Of a DNA stretch of 64,000 bases, positions 7,598 to 17,850 are shown piece by piece; the stretch's first letter is position 1, and the number at the start of each line of letters is the position of its first letter. Position numbers and translations under genes: made by a program. Below the pieces are notes generated by a model. It was not told where the DNA came from, did not search any database, and saw only the letters and a list, made by a program, of their open reading frames with translations. Location of the stretch: contig NZ_JAAAMV010000025.1 in the NCBI RefSeq assembly GCF_009909185.1, forward strand, positions 124,001-188,000, written 5' to 3'. The DNA comes from Paenibacillus glycinis (GTDB lineage: Bacteria; Bacillota; Bacilli; Paenibacillales; Paenibacillaceae).

Positions 7598-8639
7598 GGA
7601 CATCCTTCAGCACGTCATCGACGATGAGGCCGTTCGCGATCGGATTGGCGTTGAACCAGTGGCCGGAATCGGCGTCGAACACCCGGTTGTTCTTGACGGC
7701 GGAGAGCGACTTCCACAGCGGGTTGTCGACCGGCGGCTTGCCCCGGCCTTCCCCGGAGATGACGAAGATGTAATCGACGTCCTTGAGATCGCCGAGCTTC
7801 TCGATCGAATACGTCTCGTAATCGCCCTTCAATAAGGCGGGCGGCTGAAACCCGAGCGTCGTATAGAGCGTTTCGCCGCCGTAAAATTTCGTGCCGAACA
7901 GCTTGAAGCCCTTCTCGCCGTCGATCTGCATCAGGACGGCGGTCTTCTCCTGCGGCAGCGTGCCGAGCCGGCTCTTCGCGTCCGCCACCTTCTGGTCGTA
8001 CGTCGCCAGCGCCGTCTTCACCGCGTCGTCGTCGTTCAGCAGCGCGCCGAGCTTCTCCAGGTTGCCCCGCCAGTCCGACTCGTTGTCGGACAGCACGAAC
8101 GTCGGCGCGATCTTGGCGAACTGCTCGTAGCTGCCGTCCGCCAGATAGGTCGGCGCCAAGAAGATGATCAAGTCGGGCGAGTAGGACAGCGCCTCCTCCG
8201 GCTTCATGCCGCCCTCCATGTCCAGGACGGGAACGTCCTTGAACTTGTCCTGCAAATAATGCTGCGGAACGCCGGCCGCGCCCCATTGCGCGACGGGCTT
8301 CATGCCGAGCGCCGAGAGCGGATCCTCCAGGAATGGCGCGATAATCCGCTGCGGGTGAGCGGGCACATTGACGTCATGGCCCATCGCGTCCTTCAGCACG
8401 CGAACGGCGTCGTCGCCGGCCGCGTTCGCGGTGCCGGCCGTCTCGTTCCCGGTTTGCCCGGCATTGCCGGCGGCGGCGTTGCCCGTATTCGTATCGCCGG
8501 CGTTCGCCGGCTGCTGCGCGTCGGAATCGGACGAGGACGAAGCATCGCCCCCGTTGTTGTTCGCGTTGCCGCAAGCGGCCAATACGGTAATCAGCAAAAC
8601 AATGAGCGCAAGCTGCGCAAAGCGGGTACCTAATTTCAT
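7590..8639 (-). CDS. Iron-siderophore ABC transporter substrate-binding lipoprotein
   Basis: A 349-aa lipoprotein of the FecB/FhuD/FeuA family. The signal peptide ends in the lipobox VLAAC with Cys23 as lipid anchor; residues 24-85 are a low-complexity Asn/Ser/Ala/Gly linker. The ligand-binding domain runs from about 90 to the end, with conserved VPAHPQRIIAP and LWKSLSAVKNNRVF segments. Its role is to capture a ferric siderophore outside the membrane and hand it to a permease. No permease or ATPase gene is nearby, so it must use transporter subunits encoded elsewhere. A Fur-box-like site lies 20 bp upstream and the downstream Btr-like gene overlaps it, so iron starvation and siderophore sensing probably both control it. 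Confidence 0.92.
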   Translation of the reverse strand: MKLGTRFAQLALIVLLITVLAACGNANNNGGDASSSSDSDAQQPANAGDTNTGNAAAGNAGQTGNETAGTANAAGDDAVRVLKDAMGHDVNVPAHPQRIIAPFLEDPLSALGMKPVAQWGAAGVPQHYLQDKFKDVPVLDMEGGMKPEEALSYSPDLIIFLAPTYLADGSYEQFAKIAPTFVLSDNESDWRGNLEKLGALLNDDDAVKTALATYDQKVADAKSRLGTLPQEKTAVLMQIDGEKGFKLFGTKFYGGETLYTTLGFQPPALLKGDYETYSIEKLGDLKDVDYIFVISGEGRGKPPVDNPLWKSLSAVKNNRVFDADSGHWFNANPIANGLIVDDVLKDVHE

Positions 8640-8658
8640 GTCGAGTGGCTCCTATAAT

Positions 8659-8673
8659 TGAGATTGATTATCA
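8659..8673 (-). promoter_or_regulatory. Fur box
   Basis: TGAGATTGATTATCA matches the 7-1-7 Fur consensus TGATAATnATTATCA at 12 of 14 specified positions. It is 20 bp upstream of the siderophore-binding lipoprotein start, where Fur binding would block transcription when iron is sufficient. Confidence 0.75.
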
Positions 8674-8911
8674 TTATCTTCGTCTAGTATAGTGCCTTCC
8701 CTCGGTATTGTGAATAACGGATTGTGCTGTCTTTTTGAAATCGACCGCATTTTAGCTCGTTTTCTCCGAAAAGCACGATATCCCACTATTTTCCGCCCTC
8801 ATTAACAAACATCGCAGATTTAATAAACATCCCCCTTACATTGCGCCTGTACACTACGTCTATTGCCTACTAACGCACTCCTATGCGGCAAAAAATCCGA
8901 ACTGGCGGTGA

Positions 8912-11863
8912 ATGCTTGTGTTATTCAAAAAACAATTCCGCGTGCTGTTCCCGATGTCGCTGTCGGTCAGCCTGCTGTCGACGGGCCTGACGGCGCCGAT
9001 GCCGAAGGCGGAAGCGGAGGCCGCGCAAAGCGCAGCGGACGCGGACAATGGCGGCGGACAATGGCTGACCGGCGAGTTTCACGCCCATACCTTTGAATCC
9101 GACGACGCCCAAAGCTCGCTGGAATCGGTACTGGATAACGGCTTGGACAAATTCGGCCTTGACTTCATCATGCTGGCCGACCATCTGCGCTCCTCCAAGC
9201 GGGACGATACGGGCGCCGAAATACCCGGCGGGCCGATTCCGCTGTCGCAAGGGATCCTCGATTACCAGGTTCCCAAGACGAAAGCCCTGCAGGCGGCAGG
9301 CAAATACGCCGGCAAAACGATCTTCTCCGGCTTCGAATGGGACATTCCTTCGCACGAGCACGGCTCGGTCGGCATCTTGTCCGACGAACCGGGCTCGCCC
9401 GCGGCGCTCAAAGCCGCGAACCAATTCGAGTACCTGTTCACGAACCGCGACGCGAGCTGGTTCGATCCGGCCGACGTGGCGCAATGGGAAACCGACGACG
9501 ACCGCGCGTTCTCCACGCATGCCGACAGCTTGGCCGCGCTCGATTGGCTCAAGAAGAACTACCCGAACACGAGCTACATGATCGTCAACCATCCTTCCCG
9601 CGGCGTCGGCAAATACAAGATCTCGGATTTCCGGGACTTCAATAACGAAGCGCCGGATATCGCCTTCGGCTTCGAAGGCATGCTCGGCAATCAGATGGAG
9701 CCTGATCGGGGCGGATATAACACGACGTACAATATCGCGGACCCGACGGCAGACAACAACTATAAGAACCGAGCTTACGGCGGCGTTGATTACATGGTCG
9801 CTCAAGTCGGCGGCGTCTGGGACTCGCTGCTCGGCGAAGGCCGAAAATTTTGGAATTACGCCAATTCGGACTATCATTTCAAAACGATCGACGGTAACTC
9901 CAGCGGGTACTGGCCCGGCGAATACGCCAAAAACTACTTCTGGACGGAAGGCCGCTCCACGCAGGATATCCTGAATGCGATGCGTTCCGGCAAATCGTTC
10001 TCCGTCTTCGGCGATCTCATCAACGCGCTGGACTTCCGCATCGCGGATGACGGCGACGATGCCGAGATGGGCGAGGATCTGCAAGCGACCGAGGGCGACA
10101 AGCTCAAGCTGACGATCCGATTCAAAAGCCCGGCGACCAACAACTACGAAACCCCGATCAACAGCGGCATCTCGGGCAACATGAAGCCGCAAGTGGATCA
10201 TATCGACCTCATCGCGGGCGATGTGACGGGCTTGGCGGAGCCCGGCACATCGGCTTACGACAAAGCGACGAACGACTCTACCCGTGTCGTCGCCACGTTC
10301 ACGAGCGAAGATTGGACGACGGACGCGGATGGCTATAACGTCATCACGTACGATCTGCCGTCGGCGAGCAAGAACCAGTATTTCCGCCTGCGGGGCACGA
10401 ATCTCGGCATGAACGTCGCGGGAGAAACGAAGGACGGCAATCCGCTGATCGACCCGAAAGCGACGACGGCCGATGCTGCCGCGCGTTTTAACGAGATTAA
10501 CGATCGAAACTACCAGGATCTCTGGTTCTATTCCAATCCGATCTTCGTCGATACGGCCGCCTACGGCGACGAGCAAGCCGTCGCGGATACGCTGGACAAG
10601 CTGACGCTGGGCGATACGAGCGCGGTCACCTCGGATATTACGCTGCCGGCCGCCGGCGAGCATGGCGCGACGGTGCAGTGGGCGGAGACCGCCGACAGCG
10701 AGAGCGCGGTCGCGATCGACGACGGCATCGCCAAAGTCACCCGTCCTTCCGCCGGCCGCCAGGACGCGTCCGTTACGCTGAAGGCGACGGTGGCGCGCGG
10801 GACGGCGTCCGATTCGACGACCTTTACCGTCACGGTCAAGGCGCTCCCGAGCACGTGGGTTCCGTCGACGCCTTCGACGCCGACAACTCCTGCGACGCCC
10901 GAAACGCCGCCGACTTCGGTGCAAATCGACGTCGATCCCGCGCGGGAAAGCACGGGAAGCTTGACGGGCATCGTCGACTTCAAGATTCCGGCCGGCGCCG
11001 TCTCCCAAGGCGGCAAAGTCACGGCGTCCATCGTCGAGACCGGCAATCAACCGCCTTTCGGCAGCCTTCAAGCCTTGGGGCAAGTCGTCGAATTGTCGAG
11101 CACCGCGGGCGCTTCGCCGATTAAACCATTGGCGCTGACCTTCGCCTACAAGAAAGATTCGGCGCATCCGAACGATGAGCCGGCCGTCTATTACTTCAAT
11201 GAAACGCTGAAGAAATGGATCTTCCTCGGCGGGAAAGCGGCCGCGGATACGATCACGGTCGAGACGAAGCATTTCGCGAAGTTCGCGGTATTCAACCATG
11301 CGCCCCAAGCCTTCGCGGATCTGAACGGATCCTGGGCGAAACCGTATGCCGACCGGCTGATCGGGATGAACGTCATCGCCGGCTACGACGATTCGAAATT
11401 CCGGCCGGAGCAAGCGGTCACCCGCGCGGAATGGGTCAAAATGCTCGCAAGCGCGATCGCTCTTCCGACCGCTGCGGGAACGACGGGCTTCGCCGATGAC
11501 GGCCGGATCCCGGCTTGGGCCAAGGGCGAAGTAACGGCTGCCGTGAACGCGGGCTATATTACCGGCACCGCCGCGAACGGGGGAACCTTGTTCAATGCCG
11601 ATCGGCCGATTACGCGCGGGGAGCTGTCCGCCGTCGTCGCAAGGGTATTGGACGCGTCCGGAGCCGCCTCCTCCTCGAGCGCCGGCGCGGCCTTCGCCGA
11701 CGCGGCCGCCATTCCGGCTTGGGCACAGCCATTCATCGACAAGGCCGTCTCCGCCGGCATCGTGAACGGCTATCCGGACAACACCTTCCGTCCGGACAAT
11801 ACCTTGACGAGAGCGGAAGCGGCCAAGGTCGTCTACATGCTGCTCGAAGCGTTAAACATCTAA
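8912..11863 (+). CDS. SLH-anchored exoprotein with PHP-type metal-dependent hydrolase domain
   Basis: A 983-aa secreted modular protein. Residues 1-38 are a signal peptide. About 50-480 resemble PHP/polymerase-and-histidinol-phosphatase proteins: GEFHAHT with H57 and H59, MLADH, further His/Asp motifs and a YHFKT segment, which fits a metal-bound phosphoesterase-like site. About 545-640 look Ig-like; a Thr/Pro linker (around 650-670) leads to a beta-rich module (670-790). Three SLH repeats follow (about 801-983; FADLNGSWAK, FADDGRIPAW and FADAAAIPAW) that bind pyruvylated secondary cell-wall polymer. It should therefore sit on the cell surface. The substrate is unknown. The start has only a weak GGTGA ribosome site. 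A 21-bp-stem terminator follows. Confidence 0.88.
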   Translation: MLVLFKKQFRVLFPMSLSVSLLSTGLTAPMPKAEAEAAQSAADADNGGGQWLTGEFHAHTFESDDAQSSLESVLDNGLDKFGLDFIMLADHLRSSKRDDTGAEIPGGPIPLSQGILDYQVPKTKALQAAGKYAGKTIFSGFEWDIPSHEHGSVGILSDEPGSPAALKAANQFEYLFTNRDASWFDPADVAQWETDDDRAFSTHADSLAALDWLKKNYPNTSYMIVNHPSRGVGKYKISDFRDFNNEAPDIAFGFEGMLGNQMEPDRGGYNTTYNIADPTADNNYKNRAYGGVDYMVAQVGGVWDSLLGEGRKFWNYANSDYHFKTIDGNSSGYWPGEYAKNYFWTEGRSTQDILNAMRSGKSFSVFGDLINALDFRIADDGDDAEMGEDLQATEGDKLKLTIRFKSPATNNYETPINSGISGNMKPQVDHIDLIAGDVTGLAEPGTSAYDKATNDSTRVVATFTSEDWTTDADGYNVITYDLPSASKNQYFRLRGTNLGMNVAGETKDGNPLIDPKATTADAAARFNEINDRNYQDLWFYSNPIFVDTAAYGDEQAVADTLDKLTLGDTSAVTSDITLPAAGEHGATVQWAETADSESAVAIDDGIAKVTRPSAGRQDASVTLKATVARGTASDSTTFTVTVKALPSTWVPSTPSTPTTPATPETPPTSVQIDVDPARESTGSLTGIVDFKIPAGAVSQGGKVTASIVETGNQPPFGSLQALGQVVELSSTAGASPIKPLALTFAYKKDSAHPNDEPAVYYFNETLKKWIFLGGKAAADTITVETKHFAKFAVFNHAPQAFADLNGSWAKPYADRLIGMNVIAGYDDSKFRPEQAVTRAEWVKMLASAIALPTAAGTTGFADDGRIPAWAKGEVTAAVNAGYITGTAANGGTLFNADRPITRGELSAVVARVLDASGAASSSSAGAAFADAAAIPAWAQPFIDKAVSAGIVNGYPDNTFRPDNTLTRAEAAKVVYMLLEALNI

Positions 11864-11914
11864 ACGATTAACGGTAGAAAAGGATTAAAAGCTTAGAACG
11901 TTTAAAGGCATAAA

Positions 11915-11949
11915 AACAAGCAAAGAAGCCCCTGCGCGGCAGGGGCTTC

Positions 11950-11959
<10 letters not shown>
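11915..11959. terminator. Very strong bidirectional terminator
   Basis: Perfect 21-bp arms (11915-11935 and 11939-11959) with a 3-nt loop, 52 bp past the SLH-protein stop. T-rich on the right and A-rich on the left, so it can act for both strands. Confidence 0.92.
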
Positions 11960-13140
<1,181 letters not shown>

Positions 13141-13526
13141 CGCTCATTCCGCCTCCCGTAAATTTGATGCTATGCCATTCAAGTTTGTCTCCCTTAGTTT
13201 ACCGCTTTACCCGATGTGGAGCAAAAAGCATCGTCCGCGGCGGAGCCGGCCAAGATCGCCCCTGCGCTTCTTGATCGAAAGAAAAGGAACCTCGCGTCAT
13301 CGATCGATGAGCGCGGGGTTCCCTCTATTAACGGACGAATAAGGCGGCCAATCGGCAATGGCGAATGCGATAGCTCCTCGCCTCGCCGGAGCGAAGCGTG
13401 TCGCCGCTTGCGGCGCCTCGGCCGTCAGCTGTGACCAGAACCACGCCGCCGGTGGCGGAAGCAATACCCTCGCGACCCTGCCAGCCTTGCCGCTTCTCCA
13501 TGGCGCGGCAAGTTTGCGCCATTGCG
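13141..13526. other. Intergenic stretch with one hairpin
   Basis: Nearly 390 bp between two - strand genes. Apart from the hairpin at 13286-13322 and GC-rich sequence downstream of the stress-protein gene I see no supported gene; long open frames here lack ribosome sites. Confidence 0.5.
13286..13322 (-). terminator. Terminator on the - strand
   Basis: GGAACC (13286-13291) pairs with GGTTCC (13317-13322) with additional CGCG pairing inside; on the - strand it is followed by a T-rich run. It lies about 200 bp past the general-stress-like gene. Confidence 0.6.
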
Positions 13527-13907
13527 TTACAACGCGCCCGCATCCCGGACGATGCGGTCCGCCTCCTCGTAATCCGCCTCCTCGACGATCGCCACGAGCA
13601 TGATATCCCGGCCGGTGACCCGGTTCTCCGGCCCCCCCGAGCTGTAGCCGCTCGCGCTGACGCTCGCCGCGGCCAGGATGCCCGCATCCGGGCCGTCGAA
13701 ATCGCCCCCGAGCGTGAGATACCCGAGGCCGGGAAAGCCGCCGGCCACGGTGGCGCCGAGCGTGTCCAAGCTTTGAATGCCCGGGCCCGCATAGCCGTCG
13801 ATGCGCTCGATCGCGTACTCGACCAGCTTGAGCGACTTCAGCTGCTCCAGTGCCTCCTTCGCTTGGTCCGGCGTGTTGAAATACGCGAATACCGTTCTTT
13901 CCGACAT
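13527..13907 (-). CDS. General stress protein 17M-like (YflT-domain) protein
   Basis: A 126-aa cytoplasmic protein that begins TVFAYFNTPDQAKEALEQL, the pattern of the heat-induced stress YflT domain found in B. subtilis sigma-B regulon proteins. A Gly-rich central segment and a C-terminal VAIVEEADYEEADRIVRDAGA helix follow. The biochemical role of the family is unknown. The ATG at 13907 has CGGAGGGAA upstream; an in-frame longer start does not. It stands alone, and no sigma-B promoter could be assigned with confidence. Confidence 0.72.
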   Translation of the reverse strand: MSERTVFAYFNTPDQAKEALEQLKSLKLVEYAIERIDGYAGPGIQSLDTLGATVAGGFPGLGYLTLGGDFDGPDAGILAAASVSASGYSSGGPENRVTGRDIMLVAIVEEADYEEADRIVRDAGAL

Positions 13908-14159
13908 GCAAAATTCCCTCCGTTTTTCCGAATGACGGCAACTCATGCAAAAGACCCCAGTAGTGTACGCCGCATGAAGCGGGACTATGCGCAGTCCAGG
14001 TACAGCAGCGGATACCGGCGGAGGCGGCGCGCCGGATCATCGCGTCCCCGGGCGGTTTTCGGCGATTTCGCCGCATCGCTTCCTATTTCGGCCTTGAAAT
14101 GGTTTAATATAACTGGCAACCAGGTGAATAGGAATCAGAACGTACAAGGAGGAACAAGC

Positions 14160-14483
14160 ATGCCGACGATTCAAATTGAGGGTAGAGAAGCCGTTCCGGC
14201 CGAAGCGGGCCGGAAGCTCGTCCTGGCGCTGGAGGACGGCGGCGTCGACGTTCTTCACCGCTGCGGCGGCAACGCGAGATGCACGACCTGCGCCGTCGAA
14301 ATCGTATCCGGCGATGCGGGCGAGATGGACGAGGCGGAAGCAACGGTCCGCCGGAACAAAGGGATCGAGGACGAAGCGATCCGTCTGTCCTGCCAGCTTC
14401 ACGTGCACGGCGACCTGACGGTCAAGCTGATCAAGACCGCATCCTCCACCGGCCTAGACGCCGGACCGCGTCCCCAGGAATAA
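14160..14483 (+). CDS. 2Fe-2S ferredoxin
   Basis: A 107-aa electron carrier with four cluster ligands, C35, C41, C44 and C78, in the pattern C-x5-C-x2-C-x33-C typical of adrenodoxin/Isc-type rather than plant-type ferredoxins. The first segment (TIQIEGREAVPAEAGRKLV) is the usual beta-hairpin, and the ligand loop reads CGGNARCTTC. AAGGAGGAAC precedes the ATG at 14160. The cytochrome P450 gene 1.2 kb downstream on the same strand could be a redox partner, but an intervening - strand gene and a terminator show they are not one transcript. Confidence 0.9.
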   Translation: MPTIQIEGREAVPAEAGRKLVLALEDGGVDVLHRCGGNARCTTCAVEIVSGDAGEMDEAEATVRRNKGIEDEAIRLSCQLHVHGDLTVKLIKTASSTGLDAGPRPQE

Positions 14484-14546
14484 GGATCGGCCGGGAGTCG
14501 TCGCCGAACGTCCTTTTCCGCGTAACGCCTAAACTGCAGACAACGC

Positions 14547-14583
14547 GAAGGCCGGATCCTCCCAGCAGGAGATTCCGGCCTTC
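14547..14583. terminator. Terminator after the ferredoxin gene
   Basis: GAAGGCCGGA (14547-14556) pairs with TCCGGCCTTC (14574-14583) with further TCCTCC/GGAGA pairing. It lies between convergent genes and can serve both. Confidence 0.8.
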
Positions 14584-14625
14584 TTGACGTGCTTGACAGG
14601 CTTACGGGCTCGACGGACCGCTCGT

Positions 14626-15462
14626 TCAAGGCAGCACGCCAACGATCTGGAGCACCGACAGGACGACCTCGATGACGATCAGGATGACCACGATCCATTC
14701 CACGAACAAGCCCCGTATCGAATGGCTGATCGTGGAGAACCCTTCCATCAAGTGATACAGCACGTCGGTTTTGCTCTTCATGATTTTGTACCGGTCGTTC
14801 AGCTCGAAGAACTCCAGCATGCCGTCGTAAAACTCCCCCGCATGGCTGCTCGCCCACGTGATGTCGGGCTTATCCAAAATCATGATATACGAAAGGGTAT
14901 TGTACTCGTGGCGGATGATGTTCGCGGTCGTTCTGGCGAGCTCCTTGTTGCCGATGCGCAGCCTGCCCTTCTCCAGCCGGTCGATCATGTTTTCGAGCTT
15001 GTCGTGGATCTTGCCCAGCTGCTCCTCGATCTTCTCGAGGGCGACCGATTTGGCGAGCACGGTGGCGATCAACTCCGGATGGAACGTCTCGAAGGCCGGC
15101 ACCACCACGTATTCGTCGGTCAGCTCCATCTGATCGGAATCCCCGGTATGCAGACTGTAATCATCCGAGTAGACGTCCCTTTGATGAATATCGATGTCGG
15201 GCTCGAAGGTCTTGACGTAGGCCAGAAACCGCACGATCTCGTCCATGTCCGTATAATTGACGAAGACGATGCTGCCGAACGAAAACACGAGCACCTGCTG
15301 CGACTCGCCCGCCTTCTTTCGCAAAATCGGCTGCAGGCTCTCTCCTCTCAGGATCAGGGGCTGCTCCCACGTGTATTTCTTCGGGATCCCGCGGTGAATG
15401 GCGATTTTGTTGAGGTCGATCTCATTGGTTACCGCGTAAGCTTTAAACGTAATCGCCGTCAT
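14626..15462 (-). CDS. RMD1/YagE family (DUF155-like) membrane-associated protein
   Basis: A 278-aa protein with the RMD1 family arrangement: an N-terminal mixed domain (VLVFSFGSIVFVNYTDMDEI near residues 60-80), a long helical region (FHPELIATVLAKSVALEKIEEQL onward), a conserved LDKPDITWASSH segment, and a single hydrophobic segment at the extreme C-terminus that should anchor it in the membrane. Eukaryotic relatives act in mitochondrial translation or meiosis; the bacterial role is unknown. The ATG at 15462 is preferred because GGAAAGAG precedes it; an in-frame TTG 21 bp upstream is inside that region. Confidence 0.78.
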   Translation of the reverse strand: MTAITFKAYAVTNEIDLNKIAIHRGIPKKYTWEQPLILRGESLQPILRKKAGESQQVLVFSFGSIVFVNYTDMDEIVRFLAYVKTFEPDIDIHQRDVYSDDYSLHTGDSDQMELTDEYVVVPAFETFHPELIATVLAKSVALEKIEEQLGKIHDKLENMIDRLEKGRLRIGNKELARTTANIIRHEYNTLSYIMILDKPDITWASSHAGEFYDGMLEFFELNDRYKIMKSKTDVLYHLMEGFSTISHSIRGLFVEWIVVILIVIEVVLSVLQIVGVLP

Positions 15463-15642
15463 TGTCGTTATCACTCTTTCCAAACCGCTTTATATACAGT
15501 TTATGCCGTTGTTGTTTCCAATCATACGCCTTGTCCGGCGGCATCGCCACCCGAACCGTTTGAATGCGCGGCGCGAAACATGCTAGACTCAGGGGAAAAG
15601 GCGGCCCTGCGCGCAGACGGCCGTTCCGAAGGAGGCGCTCCC

Positions 15643-17013
15643 ATGACGCGCGTCGTCGATATTCCCTCATCCCGGATGTCCAACTTTTTTCGTTTCCAGC
15701 GCGATCCGCTCGGCTTTCTCGTCGATGCGCGGCCGCTCGGGGACGTGGTGTCGCTGCGAACCAGCTCGTTTCGCCCGACGTTCATCGTCAACGCTCCCGA
15801 TTTCGTGCAGGAGCTCCTCGTCCATCAAGAGGACAAGCTGCGCAAAGGCCGCAGCGCCGGCGTCCTGCGCCGCACGATCGGCGACGGCCTGCTCACGTCC
15901 GAGCGGGAGCCGCATCGTCGTCAGAAACGATACTTGACGCCGGCGTTCTACAAAGAGCGAATCAATGCCTACGCGGAGATCGTGATCTCGGAGACGAGAC
16001 GGCTCGCCGACGCGCTGCAGGACGGCGTCCCCGTCGCGATGCATGACGCGATGATGCAGCTGACGCTCGGGATCATCGCGAAAACGATGTTCAACACGGA
16101 GCTCGCACGCGACAAGGCGGCGCTCGCGAAAGCCGTGGACGTGACGATCCGCCACACCGCCAGCACGATCTTCTCGCCGGTCATCCTGCCCTTCGGCTGG
16201 CCGACGCCGGGCAATCGGGCGCATCGCCAGGCGATCCGAACGCTCGACGCGATGATCTACGGCGCCATCGCCGCGGCCAAGGCGCAGCCGGACGCCTATG
16301 CCGACAGCCTGCTCGGCCTGCTGCTCGACACGCGGGACGAGGAAGGGCAGCCGATTCCCGACGCGGAGATGCGCGACCAGATGATGACGATGCTCCTGGC
16401 CGGGCACGAGACGACGGCGAACGCGCTCGTATGGGCATGGTACGCCCTGGAGCGTTCGCCCGAATCCGCCGGGCGGCTCCGTCTCGAGCTGGACGCGGTC
16501 CGGCTGCGGGAGAAGGAAACCGGCGAATCCCTGTCGGCGGCAGGCTATTATCGGGAAATGCCGTATGCGCGGCAGGTCGTGCAAGAGACGCTTCGGCTGT
16601 ATCCGCCGGCATGGGCGATCCTGCGCGAGGCGGATCTCGCCTTCGACATGCTGGGCGACGCGTTCCCCGCCCGCAGCAGCTTCTTGATCAGTCCCTATGC
16701 GATTCACCGAAACGACGGGGTATTCGGGGACGCGGAGGCTTTTCGCCCGGAGCGGTTCGCGGACGGCGCCTCCGGTTGGGCCCGCTTCGCCTATTTCCCG
16801 TTCGGGGGAGGATCGCGGGGCTGCATCGGCTCGCAATTCGCGATGATGGAGGCCGTGCTCATCCTGGGCACGCTGGCCGAGCGCTTCGATTTCTCGTCGG
16901 AGCCCGGCCAAGGCGAAGCCGAGCCCGAACCGCTCGTCTCGCTGCGCATCAAGGGCGGCCGCATGATGATTCCGCGCCGCAGGTCCGCGCAAGCACAGCA
17001 GGACGAGGCATAG
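15643..17013 (+). CDS. Cytochrome P450
   Basis: A 456-aa class-type P450 monooxygenase. Visible signatures are the I-helix AGHETT at residues 253-258 with the acid/alcohol pair for O2 activation, the K-helix ETLR (E315 to R318) and the heme loop FGGGSRGCIG with the axial thiolate Cys394. Length is normal and no reductase domain is fused, so it needs external electron donors. An N-terminal hydrophobic anchor is absent. The substrate is unknown; similarity in length and motifs to CYP102-like heme domains and CYP4-like bacterial proteins suggests lipids or terpenes (inference). AAGGAGGCGC precedes the ATG at 15643; upstream in-frame sequence is not coding. The 2Fe-2S ferredoxin at 14160 is a candidate partner. 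Confidence 0.93.
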   Translation: MTRVVDIPSSRMSNFFRFQRDPLGFLVDARPLGDVVSLRTSSFRPTFIVNAPDFVQELLVHQEDKLRKGRSAGVLRRTIGDGLLTSEREPHRRQKRYLTPAFYKERINAYAEIVISETRRLADALQDGVPVAMHDAMMQLTLGIIAKTMFNTELARDKAALAKAVDVTIRHTASTIFSPVILPFGWPTPGNRAHRQAIRTLDAMIYGAIAAAKAQPDAYADSLLGLLLDTRDEEGQPIPDAEMRDQMMTMLLAGHETTANALVWAWYALERSPESAGRLRLELDAVRLREKETGESLSAAGYYREMPYARQVVQETLRLYPPAWAILREADLAFDMLGDAFPARSSFLISPYAIHRNDGVFGDAEAFRPERFADGASGWARFAYFPFGGGSRGCIGSQFAMMEAVLILGTLAERFDFSSEPGQGEAEPEPLVSLRIKGGRMMIPRRRSAQAQQDEA

Positions 17014-17056
17014 TCCGTGGCGGCAACGTGCCGCAAGGCCTCGACGCCAAGCACGA

Positions 17057-17103
17057 CAAAGAAGCCAGGATTCCCCGTAGAACGGGGGTTCCTGGCTTCT
17101 TTG
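17057..17103. terminator. Terminator after the P450 gene
   Basis: CAAAGAAGCCAGGA (17057-17070) pairs with TCCTGGCTTCTTTG (17090-17103), with an inner CCCCG/CGGGG stem. It lies between convergent genes. Confidence 0.85.
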
Positions 17104-17148
17104 CTCGCCGAATTCGCGCCATACGCGCCGTTTCCTGCTGCGCGCGGC

Positions 17149-17850
17149 CTACACGATCCCGCTCATCCTGGCCTCCAGCTTCGCCCGTTCCGCCGGGCCG
17201 GCCAATGCCTCGAACACCGCCATCCCCGCGCTCAGGTTCGGCTTGCGGATCAGGTTATGGGCATCGGTCGCGAGCGTATGGACGAGGCCCGCTTCGATCA
17301 GCCAGCGCCCGAATTGCTGCGCTTCCGGGCCGGAATTGCCGACCAGGCTGTCCGCCGACACCTGCGTCCAAACGCCCAGCTCGAGCAGCCGCATCAACGG
17401 CTCGGGATTCTCCCGGAAGAAAAAATGCCTTTCCGGATGCGCCAGCACGGGCGTGATGTCCGCGTCGCGCAGCCGCTGCACGATCTCCGGCGTATCGGCG
17501 TCGTAGTCGGTCCAACGCTCCTCGAACAGGAGGTACGCTCCCGGCGTTCCCAAATAGGCGAACGAGCGTTTTCTCCAATGCTCGTCGAAGAACGCCCTGT
17601 TCTCCAGCCGGACTTCGTTTCCGGGGTGAAGGCGAATGCCGACCCCCTGCCGGTCCAGCTCCGTCTGCAGCTCTTCCACCTTGCGATGGACGATATCGGC
17701 GGTCGTCAGGAACGTACCGTTGAAATGCGGCGTCACGACGATATCCCGTATGCCGTCCGCATAGGCGATCCGGGCCATGGCGACGGATTCCTCCAGATTC
17801 TTGGCGCCGTCGTCCACGCCGGGCAATATATGAATATGCATGTCGATCAT
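17149..17850 (-). CDS. CpsB/CapC-type manganese-dependent tyrosine phosphatase
   Basis: A 233-aa PHP-fold protein-tyrosine phosphatase. Metal-ligand motifs are DMHIHILPGVDDGA at the N-terminus, TPHFNG, HPERH (about residue 140) and TDAHN near residue 200, matching the YwqE/CpsB family that dephosphorylates BY-kinases controlling capsule or exopolysaccharide export. No BY-kinase (YwqD/CpsD) or polysaccharide genes are beside it, which is unusual; its target must be encoded elsewhere. The ATG at 17850 has GGGGTG upstream. Length is near the family norm (about 250). Confidence 0.87.
   Translation of the reverse strand: MIDMHIHILPGVDDGAKNLEESVAMARIAYADGIRDIVVTPHFNGTFLTTADIVHRKVEELQTELDRQGVGIRLHPGNEVRLENRAFFDEHWRKRSFAYLGTPGAYLLFEERWTDYDADTPEIVQRLRDADITPVLAHPERHFFFRENPEPLMRLLELGVWTQVSADSLVGNSGPEAQQFGRWLIEAGLVHTLATDAHNLIRKPNLSAGMAVFEALAGPAERAKLEARMSGIV

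Noticed and set aside
8921..11413. 830-codon open frame on the - strand
   Set aside because: It is antisense to the SLH/PHP gene, with no ribosome site and Arg/Asp-rich shadow composition; the + strand has signal peptide, motifs and SLH repeats.
14584..15642. P450 reading frame extended upstream to 14584
   Set aside because: The extension is antisense to the RMD1-family gene; AAGGAGG before 15643 marks the real start.
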